A program made the translations under genes and the position numbers. DNA of 64,000 nucleotides. Origin: Embleya hyalina. Lineage in GTDB: Bacteria > Actinomycetota > Actinomycetes > Streptomycetales > Streptomycetaceae. The notes beneath the pieces were generated by a model. That model saw only the letters and a list, made by a program, of their open reading frames with translations. It was not told the origin of the DNA and made no database searches. The stretch spans positions 740,651 to 804,650 of the forward strand of contig NZ_BIFH01000013.1 of NCBI RefSeq assembly GCF_003967355.1, written 5' to 3'. Position 1 is the first letter of the stretch; each line of letters opens with the position of its first letter. Below, in pieces: positions 48,001 to 57,188 of this stretch.

Positions 48001-51000
48001 GGCAGGGTCCGCTCCGTCCTGGGCGTCGAACTGTCACTGCGCGTCCTGTTCGCGGCCCCCAAGGTCGCCGAACTCGTCGAGCACCTGCCGCACGACCCCC
48101 GTACCCGCACCCCGCTGCGCCGTGCCACACCGCGCCCCGAGACCGTGCCGCTCTCCTTCGCACAGCGCCGCCTGTGGTTCCTGGACAAGTTCGAGGGCGG
48201 ATCGAGCACCTACCACTCGCCGTTCCCGCTGCGCCTGACCGGCCGACTCGACGCGGCCGCGCTCGCCGAGGCACTTCGCGACGTGGTGACGCGCCACGAG
48301 AGCCTGCGCACCCTGTTTCCCGAGGACGCCGCGGGCGAGCCCCACCAGTACGTCCTGGCCGCCGGGGAGCCCACCATCGACCTGCCCGTCGTCGACGTCG
48401 CGTCTCGGGACCTGGACGAGGTTCTGGCCTCGGCGGCGTCCCGCCCCGTCGACCTGGCCACGCAGATCCCGATCCACGCCACGCTCCTGCGCCTCGCCGC
48501 CGAGGAACACGTCCTCCTCCTGATGATTCATCACATCGCCGCCGACGGAGAATCCCTCGCGCCGTTGGCCCGGGACCTGTCCGCCGCCTACACCGCCCGC
48601 CTGCGCGGCGAGGCGCCGCGTCGGCGCGAACTGCCCGTACAGTACGCCGACTACACGTTGTGGCAGCACGAACTGCTCGGCTCCCACGACGACCCCGACA
48701 GCCTCCTGACCGCGCAACTCGACTACTGGAAGGGAGAGCTCGCGGGTCTGCCGCAGCCTCTTCCGTTGCCCACCGACCGCCCGCGCCCGCTCGTCGCGAG
48801 CCACCGGGGCGACGTCGTGGAGTTCGCCATCGACCCGCGCACGGCCGCCGCCGTCGAGGAACTGGCCCGCGGCCGCGGCGCCACCGCGTCCATGGTGTTC
48901 CAGTCCGCGCTCGCCGTCCTGCTGCACGCGCTGGGCTCCGGTGACGACATCGCCATCGGTTCCCCCATCGCCAACCGCACCGACGACAACCTCGCCGACC
49001 TGATCGGCTTCTTCGTCAACACCTGGGTCCTGCGCGTGCGGATGGTGGGCAACCCCGGGTTCCCGGACCTGCTCGATCAGGTGCGCGGCAAGTCGCTGGA
49101 CGCCTACGACCACCAGGACCTGCCCTTCGAACGCCTGGTGGAGGTCCTCAACCCCGAGCGCTCCACGTCCTACGCGCCGCTGGTGCAGGTGATGCTCGCC
49201 TGGCAGAACTTCACGCGTGAGAACGTCGTGCTGCCCGGGTTGCGGGTGGCCTTCGAGCCGCTGCGCGGCCGCGTCGCCAAGTTCGACCTGATCTTCAACC
49301 TCGCCGAGTCGGCCGGCCAGGGCATCGTCGGCCACCTCGAATACGCCACCGACCTGTTCGACCGGGACACCGCCGAACGCCTCGCCGACCGCTTCGTGCG
49401 GGTCGTGGAACAACTCGTGGCCGATCCCGCGCGGCGCGTCGGCGCGGTGGACGTACTGGAACCGGGGGAGCGACTGCGCCTGAGTGCCTGGTCGCGCGCG
49501 GGCGGCCCCGGCGGGCCCGTCCCCGACCTGACCCTCGCGCAGGCCTTCGAGGCGACGGCGGCGGCGCACCCGCGGCGCCCCGCGGTCACCGGGGGAGCAC
49601 GAACGCTCGACTACGCGGAGCTGAACGCCGCCGCGAACCGCCTGGCCCGCCTGCTGCGCGGGCACGGCGCGGGGCCCGGCCGGCCGGTGGCGGTGGCGCT
49701 GCCCCGCTCGGCCGAACTGGTCGTCGCGCTGCTCGCGGTCCTGAAGACGGGCGCCGCGTACCTGCCGGTCGACCCGGGCCACCCGGTCGACCGCATCGCG
49801 TACATGCTCGGCGACGCGAATCCCGGGCTCGTCGTCACCGACGCCTCGTTCGCCGACCGATCGCCGTCGGGGCCGCCGTGCGTGGTCGTCGGGGGCCCCG
49901 GCTCCGACGCGGCGCTCGCCGCGCTGCCGGGCCACGACCTCGACGCGGACGAGCGCGGCACGCACGGCCCCGACGACGCGGCCTACGTCATCTACACCTC
50001 GGGCTCCACGGGCCGTCCCAAGGGCGTCGTGGTCACCCACCGCAACGTACTCGCCCTGATGACCCGGACCCGGGACCTGTTCGACTTCGGCGCCGACGAC
50101 GTGTGGACGATGTTCCACTCGCCCGCCTTCGACTTCTCGGTGTGGGAACTGTGGGGACCACTGCTCCACGGCGGGCGCCTGGTGACGGTGCCGGAGCACA
50201 TCGGCCGGTCGCCGGACGACTTCCTCGCGCTGCTCGTGCGCGAGGGGGTGACGGTGCTCAATCAGACCCCGTCCGCCTTCTACCAGCTCATCCGCGCGGA
50301 CCGGGAGAGCCCCGCGACCGGTCGCGGAGCGGCCCTGCGCACGGTGGTGTTCGGTGGCGAGGCATTGGATTCGGCGCGTCTGGCCGAATGGTACGAGCGG
50401 CACCCCGCCGACGCCCCGCGGTTGGTGAACATGTACGGCATCACGGAGACCACCGTGCACGTCACCCACGGCCCGCTCGATCCCGCGCTCGTACCCGGCG
50501 GCGCGGGCGGTGCGATCGGTGTCGGCCTGCCCGGACTGGACGTGCGCCTGCTCGACGGGGCCCTGCGGGCCGTACCCGCGGGGGTCGTGGGGGAGTTGTA
50601 CGTGGGCGGCGGCCAGCTGTCCCGTGGCTATCTGAACCGTCCCGGACTGACGGCGGCGCGGTTCGTCGCCGACCCGTACGGGCCGCCCGGCGGTCGCCTC
50701 TACCGCTCCGGCGACCTGGCCCGCTGGACGCGGGCAGGACGGCTCGAATACGTCGGGCGCTCGGACGACCAGATCAAGCTCCGCGGGTTCCGGATCGAAC
50801 CCGGCGAGGTCGAGGCGGCACTCCTCGCGCGTGCCGAAGTGGCCGACGCACGGGTCGCCGTGCGCGTGGACGCGGCGGGGGACAAGGCGCTGATCGCCTA
50901 CGTGGTTCGGGCCGGCGCCCGGGATCTGCCCGAACCGGTTGTGCTGCGCGCCGAGTTGCGCAGGGTACTGCCCGACCACATGGTCCCCGCCGCCTTCGTG

Positions 51001-52068
51001 TCGCTGGACTCCATCCCGCTGACCGGAAACGGCAAACTGGACTACGCGGCCCTGCCCGCGCCCACGCGCACCCCGTCGGGCACCGCCGCCGCCGGGCCCT
51101 CCGGGGCCGTGGAACTGCACGTCGTCCGCGCGTGGAGCCGCGTCCTGGACCTCGACCAGGACGGCGTGGGCGTCGACGACGACTTCTTCGACGCCGGGGG
51201 AGACTCGTTCAAGGCGGTCGCCCTGGCCCGTGCGATCGGCCGGGGGCTGCCCGTGGTCGAGGTCTTCAAGAACCCCACCCCCCGTCGACTGGCCGCATGT
51301 CTGGTCTCGACGGCGGACGCATCCGGGCTGTTGCACCGCCTGACCCCCGAACCCGAGGACGGGACGGTCCCGGAGCACACCGTCGTCTGCATCCCGTACG
51401 GCGGCGGCAACGCCACCGCGTACCGGGCACTCGCCCGGGAGCTTCCCGAACGCGCCGACCTCTGGGCCGTCGAGCTGCCCGGACACGACCCGGTGCGACC
51501 CGACGAGCCCCTGCGGCCCTGGGCCGAGACCGCCGAGCTGCTGGCGAAGGAGATCGCCCGGACCGTGCGCGGCCGGTACACGCTCTACGGGCACTGCGCG
51601 GGCACGCTCCTCGCCGTCCGCGTGGCCCGCCTCCTCGAAGAGCGCGACGCCGCCCCCTCGCGGATCGTCCTGGGCGCCGCGTTGCCAGGGGGCGCCGAGG
51701 CCGACGCGGCCGACGCCCCGCGGGCGGACGTGGCCGAGGACGAGCTCTACGCCACGCTGCACGCGCTGGGCGGCTTCTCCGGAGCCCTGGACGACACGGA
51801 TCGCCACCGCGTCCTGACCGTCGTACGCCACGACATGGCCGAGGCCACGCGGTTCCTGCGCGAGACCGCGACGGACCGGGAGCGGCTGCGCACCCCGATC
51901 CGCGCCGTGATGGGCAGCGCCGACCCGCTCACCGAGGGCTACACGACGGGCTACCGCGCCTGGGAGCGCTACGCCCACGACGTGACCCTGCACGTGATCG
52001 ACGGCGGAGGACACTACTTCGTCAAGGACCACGCGAAGGAGGTGTCCCACGTGGTCACCGGCGAATGA
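39094..52068 (+). CDS. Non-ribosomal peptide synthetase, three modules: C-A-T-E / C-A(nMT)-T / C-A-T-TE
   Basis: 4324 residues from GTG 39094 (GAGGGAG upstream). C4 (HHIVADG at 135) is EntF-like, so the chain starts with an acyl or aryl group supplied elsewhere. A4: P-loop 610, Lys957, residues D V F S V A A Y A K, unassigned. T4 Ser1010. E (HHLVVDD at 1198, VSWRIL, NGIGYG) should give a D-residue. C5 (HHILFDG at 1699) has the [13 protein letters not shown] start of D-accepting C domains. A5 (P-loop ~2169, Lys2908; D A Y C L G A S F K, probably aliphatic) carries an inserted N-methyltransferase (~2480-2830; VLELGVGSG at 2534). T5 Ser2962. C6 (HH at 3146). A6: P-loop 3635, Lys3981, D F W N V G M V H K, the threonine code. 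T6 Ser4038. The TE resembles type II thioesterases but has GHCAG with Cys4168, Asp4277, His4307. Confidence 0.95.
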   Translation: MRSIGVSQAQESLWLAQKIAPDVPNIPGSRWIVVGDVDVELLRAALRVVFHENSTARVNFRQFGDELRQVVREGDTDTWTPSFHDVSAADDPESAAHAWADAIEREPVDLEHDLLFRAGIVRVSDSRHLVFLAAHHIVADGYTLTRLLPFRTAECYRALKQGAPIPERSHGAPELIREEDLRHRNSPQFAEDAEFWRTRLHDAPEPLRLPGRRSAGRPSVLHHELAVPTRETDAWFEAAAAIGLRMPAFLTAAATVFFRHVGGRRDFTFSMMALGRTKATRDFYGSYSTSLPFRVHAPLATRFRDFAHTVSDELWQVGRHSTHQVSDIRSAAGSPDTGSVAGPFGVTLSILPFVAPVVDYAGASAHGQPGSSWGAFDDLHFAVYYDSRAKSGLHIRVDANSTLYSADDVRRFAAGLVACIGGTARHPQAAIGSMDLLGPGAREQVPGIADGTAAELPEVTVAELLAGPAAAHPDAVAVLFEDRRVTYAELAARSGRLARELTGRGIGPETLVGLALPRSIDLIVGMLAVLESGAAYLPIDPRYPGTRLDLILADARPALVLTDADTASVLPRTGIPRLLFGDVDFTSTAREPAPAPMPVRPANAAYVMYTSGSTGTPKGVTLTHRDIVNGVLRLRDEVGIDAGTRTLAGTSINFDVSVFEVITTLAAGGTVEVVPDVPTIAERGGWRGGVISTVPSVLTALLDRCGDALRADVVVLAGEALPAALVRRTREAIPGARVVNAYGQTESFYATTHTVGEDRPGAVTAPIGVPLGNMRAYVLGPGLAPVPPGMPGELYVGGHVARGYRDRPGPTAERFVADPYGPPGARMYRTGDLARQNADGHLEYLGRTDAQVKIRGIRVEPGEIEAVLTAHPGVAQAVVVVGANRSGERQLVGYAVPVGAGPSGLGAAGGLGEPLLDLEGTVSPRELRRFAAARLPEFMVPSVFALVDRLPLTPNGKLDRKALPEPEVTVGAYRAPGTPVEEVLAGVYAEVLGLERVGVEDDFFAVGGDSIRSIQVVSRAKAQGVEITPRQIFEYRTVAELAEVAGDARHTPVLAELPGGGVGFTPLLPAAHHVLRAGGGHGRLAATTTVDLPLGIDEAGLVATLAAVVDRHDILRSTLVNGDEATGLDVAPPGAVDVAGRIRRVPVDGDRGRDRSDRAREEPDDAADRLAPEAGVMARFVWFDAGPRTAGRLSIVLHHLVVDDVSWRILLADLAAAWRQVRDGRAPCLAEVATSVRRWAHALTEEAASPRRTGELALWRRVVTGPDPDLGPRPFDPAVDVTSTVGYVHLELPAPCTRTLLTTVPTAFRGGVDVGLLTALALAVARWRERRGIAETSLLLRVESHGREETTVPGADLSRTVGRLTGVFPVRLDVHGIDLDEALEGGSAAGAAVKAVKEQLAGIPDNGIGYGLLRHLNAETGEALRRYSTGQIAFTYAGRSAAAGSTSDDLDGLGFTPSAGTTGPIPEPDPDMPAPASLDIDVHVDESAQGPCLKARIGFPESLLSRRDVQDLTDLWRTALEALADHGSRPDAGGPTPSDTALVDIDQAELDLWQARYGRLIDVWPLTPMQSGLLFHTMFTGAGSFDAYHMQLTFHLSGEVEPERMRAAGQALLDRHPNLGAAYPANRSGEWRQVVPERVELPWCHLDLSTLDAPHRDAELKRFLAADHSAYFDPATPPLLRLSLVELAADRWELVLAAHHILFDGWSVPLLMKELARLYAAAGDGTALPAVRGYRDFLSWFARQDRQAAADAWARELAGIEEPTLLVPDAPGDGHGTGIELIEVPLSAQAARDAARTAAELGVTSSTLLQGAWAVLLAGLTGRQDVVFGTTVSGRPPELPEVDAMVGLFINSLPVRVDCAPGRTPREILTGLHRRQGILQDHQHHGLLDIQQDLGLSTLFDTMVVLESYPVDGAALGEATSAAGIRITGLSPLTGVHYPMAVVALAEPHLKVAVQYQTHLFDRERASGIAAAYARILRRLTQDPDTPVGAIDIVTGAVRDRLLTEGNDTATALPESTLGELFTARAAEAPDAVAVVDGERQLTYAELETRSNRLARVLAARGVGPDTPVGLALPRSADLIVATLAILKAGGAYVPLDPDYPAERLTFMLRDAAPAMILTDTRLAAELPPDIRPFLIIDEPAVRQEIARSADRAPRRRHHPDQLAYVMYTSGSTGTPKGVAVTHRAVASLALDRRFANGPHERILMHCAQAFDASTYELWTPLLRAGTLVLAPPGPLDTTTLADLVAARGVTLACFTAGLFKVVAESAPESFAGLREILVGGDVLSPTAVARVAAACPDTAIFNAYGPTETTSFSVYHPVPATADVPHTLPIGRPRGNTRAYVLDSALRPVPHSVPGELYLAGTGLARGYLGRPARTARSFVACPFGPAGERMYRTGDIVVRTPDGRLEFRGRADSQVKINGFRVEPGEVEAALSAHPGVAQSAVTIVADRTGERRLVGYVVPGADLPPAVDEAQRIEGWEQIYDRVYAEPRAPWGEDFSGWESSYTGRPIPAADMREWRAATVDLITAGEPRRVLELGVGSGLLMSAIVARVDEYWGTDLSVEAIERLAGEVERAGYADRCTLRRQPADDASGLPHGRFDVVVLNSVAQYFPDADYLDRVLARALPLLAPGGRLLVGDVRNAATLWLFRAGTQRARRPDDSPAAARTAVRRAILLEPELALDPEWFTRWARRHGVASVDVALKPGRIHNELTRHRYDVVLRPDPVAGALTLGDARRVPWGPEAAGPDDLDRLWRTRDGEGALVVTGIPNARLGAEAALAAEPAPTGPATGSPTRPAAGHTDAVGAALDPHDLLVWAAERTLTARLTWSATGAERFDAVLLPRGHRPIALCPATTARPDRDLATDPSTASRIDVLVGSLRGGLGERLPAHLVPAAVIAVAALPLTPHGKLDRRALPVPDFAPTATGRAPRTPLEELLCGLFAEVLGLDRVGIDDDFFDLGGHSLLATRLAGRVRSVLGVELSLRVLFAAPKVAELVEHLPHDPRTRTPLRRATPRPETVPLSFAQRRLWFLDKFEGGSSTYHSPFPLRLTGRLDAAALAEALRDVVTRHESLRTLFPEDAAGEPHQYVLAAGEPTIDLPVVDVASRDLDEVLASAASRPVDLATQIPIHATLLRLAAEEHVLLLMIHHIAADGESLAPLARDLSAAYTARLRGEAPRRRELPVQYADYTLWQHELLGSHDDPDSLLTAQLDYWKGELAGLPQPLPLPTDRPRPLVASHRGDVVEFAIDPRTAAAVEELARGRGATASMVFQSALAVLLHALGSGDDIAIGSPIANRTDDNLADLIGFFVNTWVLRVRMVGNPGFPDLLDQVRGKSLDAYDHQDLPFERLVEVLNPERSTSYAPLVQVMLAWQNFTRENVVLPGLRVAFEPLRGRVAKFDLIFNLAESAGQGIVGHLEYATDLFDRDTAERLADRFVRVVEQLVADPARRVGAVDVLEPGERLRLSAWSRAGGPGGPVPDLTLAQAFEATAAAHPRRPAVTGGARTLDYAELNAAANRLARLLRGHGAGPGRPVAVALPRSAELVVALLAVLKTGAAYLPVDPGHPVDRIAYMLGDANPGLVVTDASFADRSPSGPPCVVVGGPGSDAALAALPGHDLDADERGTHGPDDAAYVIYTSGSTGRPKGVVVTHRNVLALMTRTRDLFDFGADDVWTMFHSPAFDFSVWELWGPLLHGGRLVTVPEHIGRSPDDFLALLVREGVTVLNQTPSAFYQLIRADRESPATGRGAALRTVVFGGEALDSARLAEWYERHPADAPRLVNMYGITETTVHVTHGPLDPALVPGGAGGAIGVGLPGLDVRLLDGALRAVPAGVVGELYVGGGQLSRGYLNRPGLTAARFVADPYGPPGGRLYRSGDLARWTRAGRLEYVGRSDDQIKLRGFRIEPGEVEAALLARAEVADARVAVRVDAAGDKALIAYVVRAGARDLPEPVVLRAELRRVLPDHMVPAAFVSLDSIPLTGNGKLDYAALPAPTRTPSGTAAAGPSGAVELHVVRAWSRVLDLDQDGVGVDDDFFDAGGDSFKAVALARAIGRGLPVVEVFKNPTPRRLAACLVSTADASGLLHRLTPEPEDGTVPEHTVVCIPYGGGNATAYRALARELPERADLWAVELPGHDPVRPDEPLRPWAETAELLAKEIARTVRGRYTLYGHCAGTLLAVRVARLLEERDAAPSRIVLGAALPGGAEADAADAPRADVAEDELYATLHALGGFSGALDDTDRHRVLTVVRHDMAEATRFLRETATDRERLRTPIRAVMGSADPLTEGYTTGYRAWERYAHDVTLHVIDGGGHYFVKDHAKEVSHVVTGE

Positions 52069-52163
52069 CCGGCCCCGGCGGGCGGGGACGTTCGCTTGCG
52101 CAGCCTCGATGGTGGCCCGAAAGAGCGCGGAGCGCCGTGGGGTCGGCGGGTGGGCGGTGCCGC

Positions 52164-52730
52164 TCAGCGTCTCGTCTCGTACCTGGTCAGGACCACGCCG
52201 CCGGGGAACGTCCGGGTCTCCACCAGGTTCAGGTTCACCCAGGCGTCCAGCGCGGCGAAGAACGGCGTGCCACCGCCCACCAGGACCGGGTGGGTGGCGA
52301 TCGCGTACTCGTCGATCAGCCCGGCGCGCATGGCCGCACCGGCGAGCGTTGCGCCGCCGATGGTCATGGGGCCGCCGTCCTCGGCCTTGAGCCGGGTGAT
52401 CTCGGCGATCGCGTCGCCGGTGACCAGACGGGTGTTCCAGTCGACCCGGTCGATCGTCGAGGAGAACACCACCTTCGGCGTGTCCCGCCAGTTCCGCGCG
52501 AACTCGATCTCCGCCGGGCCGGCGTCGGGCTGCCGGTCGCCGGTCGGCCAGTAGGAGCTCATCGTCTCCCACAACTTGCGCCCGTACAGGGTCAGATCAC
52601 TCGCCTGCTCGTGGTCGAGCCACCACCGGAACAGCTCGTGGTTCCGCGGTCCGCCCCAACCGATGTCGTCGCCGGCCGCGGCGATGTAGCCGTCCAGGGT
52701 CAGGTTCATGCCGTAGACCAGTTTCCGCAT
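52164..52730 (-). CDS. RibD C-terminal / dihydrofolate-reductase-family protein
   Basis: 188 residues from ATG 52730 with GGAAGG upstream. It begins RKLVYGMNLTLDGYIAAAGD, then has LYGRKLWETMSSYW, FSSTIDRVDWNTRLV, MTIGGATLAGAAMRAGLIDE and the final GTPFFAALD. This is the pattern of the small DHFR-like RibD_C proteins common in actinomycetes. These bind NADPH-like cofactors, but their substrates are mostly unknown. It converges on NRPS-2 with a 95-base gap and is more likely the cluster boundary than part of it. The product is cytosolic. Confidence 0.85.
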   Translation of the reverse strand: MRKLVYGMNLTLDGYIAAAGDDIGWGGPRNHELFRWWLDHEQASDLTLYGRKLWETMSSYWPTGDRQPDAGPAEIEFARNWRDTPKVVFSSTIDRVDWNTRLVTGDAIAEITRLKAEDGGPMTIGGATLAGAAMRAGLIDEYAIATHPVLVGGGTPFFAALDAWVNLNLVETRTFPGGVVLTRYETRR

Positions 52731-53063
52731 GGCGCAGCCTTCCGTCCGTGGGTGTCCGGCGTATGGACCGGCACGGCGCGGGAAACTCATCGGTGCGCGA
52801 TCCCGGCTCGCGGGCGGTCCTCGTGTCCGGGCCCAGCGTGGTGTACCCCACCGACACGGGCAAGCGGTGCGATCCCGCTCTCGTCCTCGCCCTCGCTTCG
52901 GGCGGCGGATCACGATCCGGTGCCGGGTACGAGAACGCCCGGTGGTGCGGGCGTCGGCCGGTAGAGGCCGGGGCGTCCCACACCACCGGGCGCGTAATGC
53001 CGGCGCCGTCTCGCGGCGTCGACCCGGTGTCGACCATCTCGAGCTCGGTCGACTCCCGCTCGG

Positions 53064-54674
53064 CTAACTCAGGCTCAGCGTGAGCGTCCCCGAGTAGGTG
53101 CCCGGGCGGACGAACGCGGGGGTCGTCAACGTCAGGGCGGCGTCCGCCGAAACGCTGCCGCCCGTGGCTCGACCGTCGACCGGCGTCTGCGTGCACAACT
53201 GGGCCTGGGTCGCTCCGAGCGGCCCCGGAGTGCCGGGGGTGACCTTTCCGGGCGCGCCATCGGCCGCCACGCACGCGGGGGTCCACGTCACGCTTCCGGC
53301 CGGGAGCTTGTCGGTGCCGTTCGCGGCGGTCAGCTCCGACATCGTGCCGGTGAGCGACCACCCCAGGTCGGTTCCTCGGGCGTCGACCACGGTGACCCGG
53401 TTGAGCGCGGCGTTCAGGCGCAGCGGTTTGCCGTCGATCGTCGCGCTGCCGAAGTCGATCCGACCGCCGGTCTGGGACATCGTCAGGCCGCCGGGTTTGA
53501 TCTGCCCACCGACCGACTGGTTCAGCCCGGCCGGGCCCTCGCCCACCGTGTACGGCGTCCGCATGCCGATCGCGGGGTTGCCGAACTCGTACGCCGCGAC
53601 CGCGGCGGTGGCCGCGGCGGTCACCGTGAACGTCGCGGTGAACGAGCCGTTCGCGTCCGCGGTGGTGGTCACGGCGTCCTCCGTCGGCGCCCCGGGCTCG
53701 TCCTGGGGCTGCACGGTGATTTGGGCGTTCGGCGAGAACGCGGTACCGCTGACGGTCACCCGGGTGCCGACCGGACCGGTGTTCGGGCTCAGCACGAGCC
53801 CTCGCCCGCCGACCGGTACGGACACGACGGTCAGCGGTGCCTCCAGGGCCACCGATCCCGACGTGACCTTCAGGAGCGCCGCCGTACTGGGCACCGCGCC
53901 GGCGACGTGCACCCACCCCGACAACACGCCGTCGACGACCTTGACGTCGCTCGCGGCGATGGTCGAGTAGCCGTTGTCGCAGAATCCGCCGAACTCGGGG
54001 AAGCACATGGTCAACCCCACCGGACCGGCCGGCCAGTGCGCGCCGGACAGCGTGACCCGGGAGTTGGAGTCGACGGTGCTCGGCGTCGCGGTCAGCGTGG
54101 GCGCCTGACTGCCCTGCTCGACCGTGTACGACGCGACCACGCCGTTGCCGGAGATCGGCACGCACGTCGCCGTCGCGAGCGGGTTTCCGCCGACGAGGGT
54201 CTGCACCACGATCGACTTCAGGGTGAGGTTCACGGTGGACCCGGCCGCCGCGCCGACGATCGTCGTGGGCACGGTGAACGGGGGCGGCACGATGGGCGTG
54301 TTCACCTCGATCGGCGTTTCGAACGACGGCGGCGTCACCGAGAGATCGCCGGTCGTGCCGCCGGACATGGCGAACGTGTAGACGGACTTGATCGTCGCGA
54401 GCGCGATCGGGATCGGGCTGGTCGCCGGACTCCCACCCGCCACGACGTGCATCGAGGTGGCGCCGTCCCCGTGCGTCGGGTCCAGGGTCACCTCGAACCG
54501 CTGCTGTCCCTCGGGGGCGCCGACCGGGGTCGTACACCGCATGACCGGGGTCACGGTGCCCGCGCCCGCCGACGGCGCGAGGGCGACCAGACCGCCGCCG
54601 AGGGCCAGGGCGGCCGCCGCCACCCGGGCGGTCCGGCGATGGCGGGTCAATCTTCGGGATAACCGTTTTGACAC
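53064..54674 (-). CDS. Large secreted beta-rich surface protein
   Basis: 536 residues. GTG 54674 follows AAGGAG. The signal peptide covers ~1-38 (RVAAAALALGGGLVALAPSA, then GAG). The mature protein is Thr/Val/Pro/Gly-rich and beta-stranded. Two IPT/TIG-like or Ig-like repeats are visible: TPSTVDSNSRVTLSGAHWPA and SPNTGPVGTRVTVSGTAFSP. The C-terminal ~130 residues end in GTYSGTLTLSLS, reminiscent of WxL-type cell-wall-binding domains. There is no LPXTG motif or transmembrane tail. It is probably a secreted or wall-associated protein; the role is unknown. The divergent gene at 55015 encodes another exported protein, and the two may share control. Confidence 0.75.
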   Translation of the reverse strand: MSKRLSRRLTRHRRTARVAAAALALGGGLVALAPSAGAGTVTPVMRCTTPVGAPEGQQRFEVTLDPTHGDGATSMHVVAGGSPATSPIPIALATIKSVYTFAMSGGTTGDLSVTPPSFETPIEVNTPIVPPPFTVPTTIVGAAAGSTVNLTLKSIVVQTLVGGNPLATATCVPISGNGVVASYTVEQGSQAPTLTATPSTVDSNSRVTLSGAHWPAGPVGLTMCFPEFGGFCDNGYSTIAASDVKVVDGVLSGWVHVAGAVPSTAALLKVTSGSVALEAPLTVVSVPVGGRGLVLSPNTGPVGTRVTVSGTAFSPNAQITVQPQDEPGAPTEDAVTTTADANGSFTATFTVTAAATAAVAAYEFGNPAIGMRTPYTVGEGPAGLNQSVGGQIKPGGLTMSQTGGRIDFGSATIDGKPLRLNAALNRVTVVDARGTDLGWSLTGTMSELTAANGTDKLPAGSVTWTPACVAADGAPGKVTPGTPGPLGATQAQLCTQTPVDGRATGGSVSADAALTLTTPAFVRPGTYSGTLTLSLS

Positions 54675-55014
54675 GTTGCTCCTTCGTGTGGACGGCCGGG
54701 TGCCGACGGCCTGTTCGGAGCCCGTCGGAAACGAAAGGCTGGCGAACCATTCGCACATTTGGATCATCCGTAGTCAAGAGCGAGGCGCGATCCGATTCAT
54801 GCGACACGTGTCACCATGATCGAGAAATACCCGGGAAACCGAATATTCTTTGCCGAGGTGACTGATCGTGAATTGCGATCATGAATGATCCGTCGTGGAT
54901 TTCGCCGGCGGAGAATGGCGTTCCGATCCTGCTTGACGAAATCCGAGACTTCGGATTCACTCCAAATGCGCCGACAGGAACTTTCCGCAGTATCTGTCGA
55001 AAGGGGCACCTTCC
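54675..55014. promoter_or_regulatory. 340-base divergent control region with several inverted repeats
   Basis: This is the least GC-rich stretch of the window. It contains the palindrome GACACGTGTC (54803-54812), a -10-like TATTCT (54844-54849), TGATCG-N7-CGATCA (54863-54881) and a hairpin at 54940-54957. It separates two exported-protein genes. I see no gene in it; the open frames across it have no ribosome binding site. Confidence 0.5.
54940..54957 (+). promoter_or_regulatory. Leader hairpin upstream of the secreted protein at 55015
   Basis: AATCCGA-GACT-TCGGATT is a perfect 7-base stem with a 4-base loop, 57 bases before the ATG at 55015. It probably lies in the 5' untranslated region and could affect mRNA stability or be a protein site. 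Confidence 0.4.
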
Positions 55015-55518
55015 ATGTCACGATCCAAAGCCCTTGCGGCCGGCGCCGCCGTCTTCGCCGGCGCCATGGCCGCGACCGTCGCACTCGGCGGCACGGCCTC
55101 GGCCGGCGGCCCGTCCACCGCGAAGTACGACTGTCTGACCTCGATCGGGGTCAGCTACACCGGCAAGTCCGCGACGTTCACCACCAACGCGTCGCACCAG
55201 CTCTCGGCCACCATCGCCCTCGCGCCGCTGATCACCATCAACAACGGCGACCTCACGATCACCGCCAACCTCGGAGGGCCGAGCGGCACGGTCACCTTCA
55301 GCGGCACCGCCGGCACGTCCGGCCCCTTCGGTCCGGTCAACCTGGGTCCGCTGAACAAGACGGCGGGCACGATCTCCGCCGGTCAGGCCATGACCGTGAT
55401 CCAGTCGACCAGTCCGCCCAGCGCCACGAACTGGTCGGTCAAGCTGCACCACAATCCCAACAACGTCGACATCTGGTGTGTCGGCAAGAGCACGTTCAGC
55501 CCGGCCTTGACCTACTGA
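55015..55518 (+). CDS. Secreted protein of unknown function (167 aa)
   Basis: ATG 55015 with AAAGGGG about 9 bases upstream. Residues 1-30 form a signal peptide (LAAGAAVFAGAMAATVALGG, then TASAGG). The mature part is a beta-rich domain with two Cys (YDCLTSIGVSYTGKSATFTT near the start, DIWCVGKSTF near the end) likely joined by a disulfide. The strands NNGDLTITANLGGPSGTVTF and SATNWSVKLHHNPNN fit a small immunoglobulin-like sandwich. It resembles in style, not clearly in sequence, the first part of the divergent surface protein. A strong hairpin terminator follows. Function unknown. Confidence 0.72.
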   Translation: MSRSKALAAGAAVFAGAMAATVALGGTASAGGPSTAKYDCLTSIGVSYTGKSATFTTNASHQLSATIALAPLITINNGDLTITANLGGPSGTVTFSGTAGTSGPFGPVNLGPLNKTAGTISAGQAMTVIQSTSPPSATNWSVKLHHNPNNVDIWCVGKSTFSPALTY

Positions 55519-55829
55519 TCCACCGGCCCCGCCCTCGGCGCGGCGGGGAATCGACAGCGAAGGGGTTCGACGCCGCTTCGACAGTCACGCCGGACCAACC
55601 AGTCCCGAAGCCCGTCGAACCCCGATGCCCACACCCTCGCGCCGTCCCACTCCCGACCCGACCGTCGGTCGACGGCCCGGTCCCGGTGGTTCATGGTCCG
55701 GAAATTCCGGTTGAACATGGTGCGGCCGACGAAGGCGCCGATTTCCGGCGGCTCGATGCGCATCGAGGCGTCGCGGTATCTGCGGATTCGGCTCCGGATG
55801 TACTCGGCGGTTTTCGCCGAGGTGGTGGG
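55519..55829. other. 311-base stretch; terminator plus a possible minus-strand gene remnant
   Basis: Besides the hairpin, a minus-strand frame (about 55800 down to 55512) reads in part like real protein: AEYIRSRIRRYRDASMRIEP, then PEIGAFVGRTMFNRNFRTMN. No ribosome binding site or full domain is seen, and the frame runs into the end of the secreted-protein gene. It may be a fragment of a lost gene. Confidence 0.3.
55527..55548 (+). terminator. Hairpin terminator after the secreted-protein gene
   Basis: CCCCGCC (55527-55533) and GGCGGGG (55542-55548) pair around an 8-base loop, starting 9 bases past the stop codon at 55518. Confidence 0.6.
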
Positions 55830-57188
55830 TCAGTGGGGGGTTGGGAGGGTGTGCATTATGTGTTTGGCTCGGGTGTAGGTGTCCAGGGCGTAGGTGGAGA
55901 GGTCTTTGCCGTAGCCGGATTGTTTGAAGCCGCCGTGGGGCATCTCGGTGGCGTATACGCCGTGGCAGTTGATCCATACCGTGCCGGCGTCGAGCCGGCG
56001 GGCGAGGGCATCGGCGGCGGCCGCGTCGCGCGTCCAGATCGAGGCGGCCAGGCCGTACGCGACCCCGTTGGCCAGGCGCAGCGCGTCGGCCTCGTAGGCG
56101 AAGGCCTGCACGGTGAGGACCGGGCCGAACACCTCGTCCTGGACGATCGTGTCGTCCTGACGCACGCCCGTGACCACGGTGGGCGGGTAGTGGAATCCGG
56201 GCCCGTCGCCCACCCGCCCGCCGGTGACGACCGTGGCGTGTGCCGGGAGCCTGGTGAGGTACGCGGCGACCCGATCCAGGTGGTCGCGGTTGTTCAGCGG
56301 GCCCACCTCGGTCCGGGCCGCCCGCTCGGCCAGCAGCGCCACCAGTTCGTCGTGCGCCTCGGCGGCGACCAGCACCCGGCAGGCGGCGGTGCAGTCCTGG
56401 CCGGCGTTGTAGAAGGCCGCCTCGGCGATACCGTCGGCCGCCTCGCGCAGGTCGGCGTCGGCGAGCACGATCGCCGGGGCGTCGCCGCCCAGTTCCAGAT
56501 GCAGGCGCTTGACGCCGGCGGCGGCGGTGACCTCCGCGCCCGCCCGACTGCTCCCGGTCAGCGAGATCAGCGCCGGGACCGGGTGCGCGACCAGGGCCCG
56601 GCCGGTGTCCCGGTCACCGCACACGACGTTGACCACACCCGGCGGGAGCACCTTCGCGCACAACTCGCCCAGGACGAGCGTGCCGAGCGGGGTGGTCTCG
56701 GCGGGCTTGAGCACGACGGTGTTGCCCGTGGCCAGAGCGGGGGCGAGTTTGTCGAGCGCCGATCCCAGTGGATGGTTCCAGGGGGTGATCAGCGCGCAGA
56801 CGCCGACGGGTTCGCGCAGCACGGTCGAGGTGTGGCCGGGCACGTACTCGGCGGCGAGCGGCCCGTGCGCGGCGCGCGCGGCGCCCGCCATGAACCGCAA
56901 CACGTCGATGCCGGCCGGGATGTCGCCCTCCAGGACCTCGGTGAAGTCCTTGCCGGTGTTGCGCGATTCGACGGCGGCGATGCGCTCCGCGTCGGCGGCG
57001 ATCGCGTCCGCCAGTGCGAGCAGGGCCTCCTGGCGCTGCCCGGGCGTGCTGCGCCGCCACGTCTCGAACGCCTCGGCGGCGGCCCGCACGGCCGCGTCGA
57101 CCTCGGCCGGTCCCGCGATGGGGACGCTGTCGTACGTCTCGCCGGTGCGCGGATCGACGATCGGGCTGTGCGTCGCGTGGTCGGTCAC
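55830..57188 (-). CDS. Aldehyde dehydrogenase (aminobutyraldehyde/betaine-aldehyde type)
   Basis: 452 residues from GTG 57188, which overlaps the stop of the GMC gene (GTGA). It has the full ALDH set: PWNHP (Asn138), the KPAETTP nucleotide loop (Lys161), general base Glu232 in LELGG, nucleophile Cys266 in NAGQDCTAACR, and EVFGPVLTVQ plus the GGFKQSGYGKDLS end. GQDCTAACR is typical of gamma-aminobutyraldehyde and betaine-aldehyde dehydrogenases. It should oxidise the aldehyde made by the neighbouring GMC oxidoreductase with NAD+. It is last in a permease-oxidase-dehydrogenase operon. An amino-alcohol or amine-derived aldehyde is the probable substrate. Confidence 0.92.
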   Translation of the reverse strand: MTDHATHSPIVDPRTGETYDSVPIAGPAEVDAAVRAAAEAFETWRRSTPGQRQEALLALADAIAADAERIAAVESRNTGKDFTEVLEGDIPAGIDVLRFMAGAARAAHGPLAAEYVPGHTSTVLREPVGVCALITPWNHPLGSALDKLAPALATGNTVVLKPAETTPLGTLVLGELCAKVLPPGVVNVVCGDRDTGRALVAHPVPALISLTGSSRAGAEVTAAAGVKRLHLELGGDAPAIVLADADLREAADGIAEAAFYNAGQDCTAACRVLVAAEAHDELVALLAERAARTEVGPLNNRDHLDRVAAYLTRLPAHATVVTGGRVGDGPGFHYPPTVVTGVRQDDTIVQDEVFGPVLTVQAFAYEADALRLANGVAYGLAASIWTRDAAAADALARRLDAGTVWINCHGVYATEMPHGGFKQSGYGKDLSTYALDTYTRAKHIMHTLPTPH

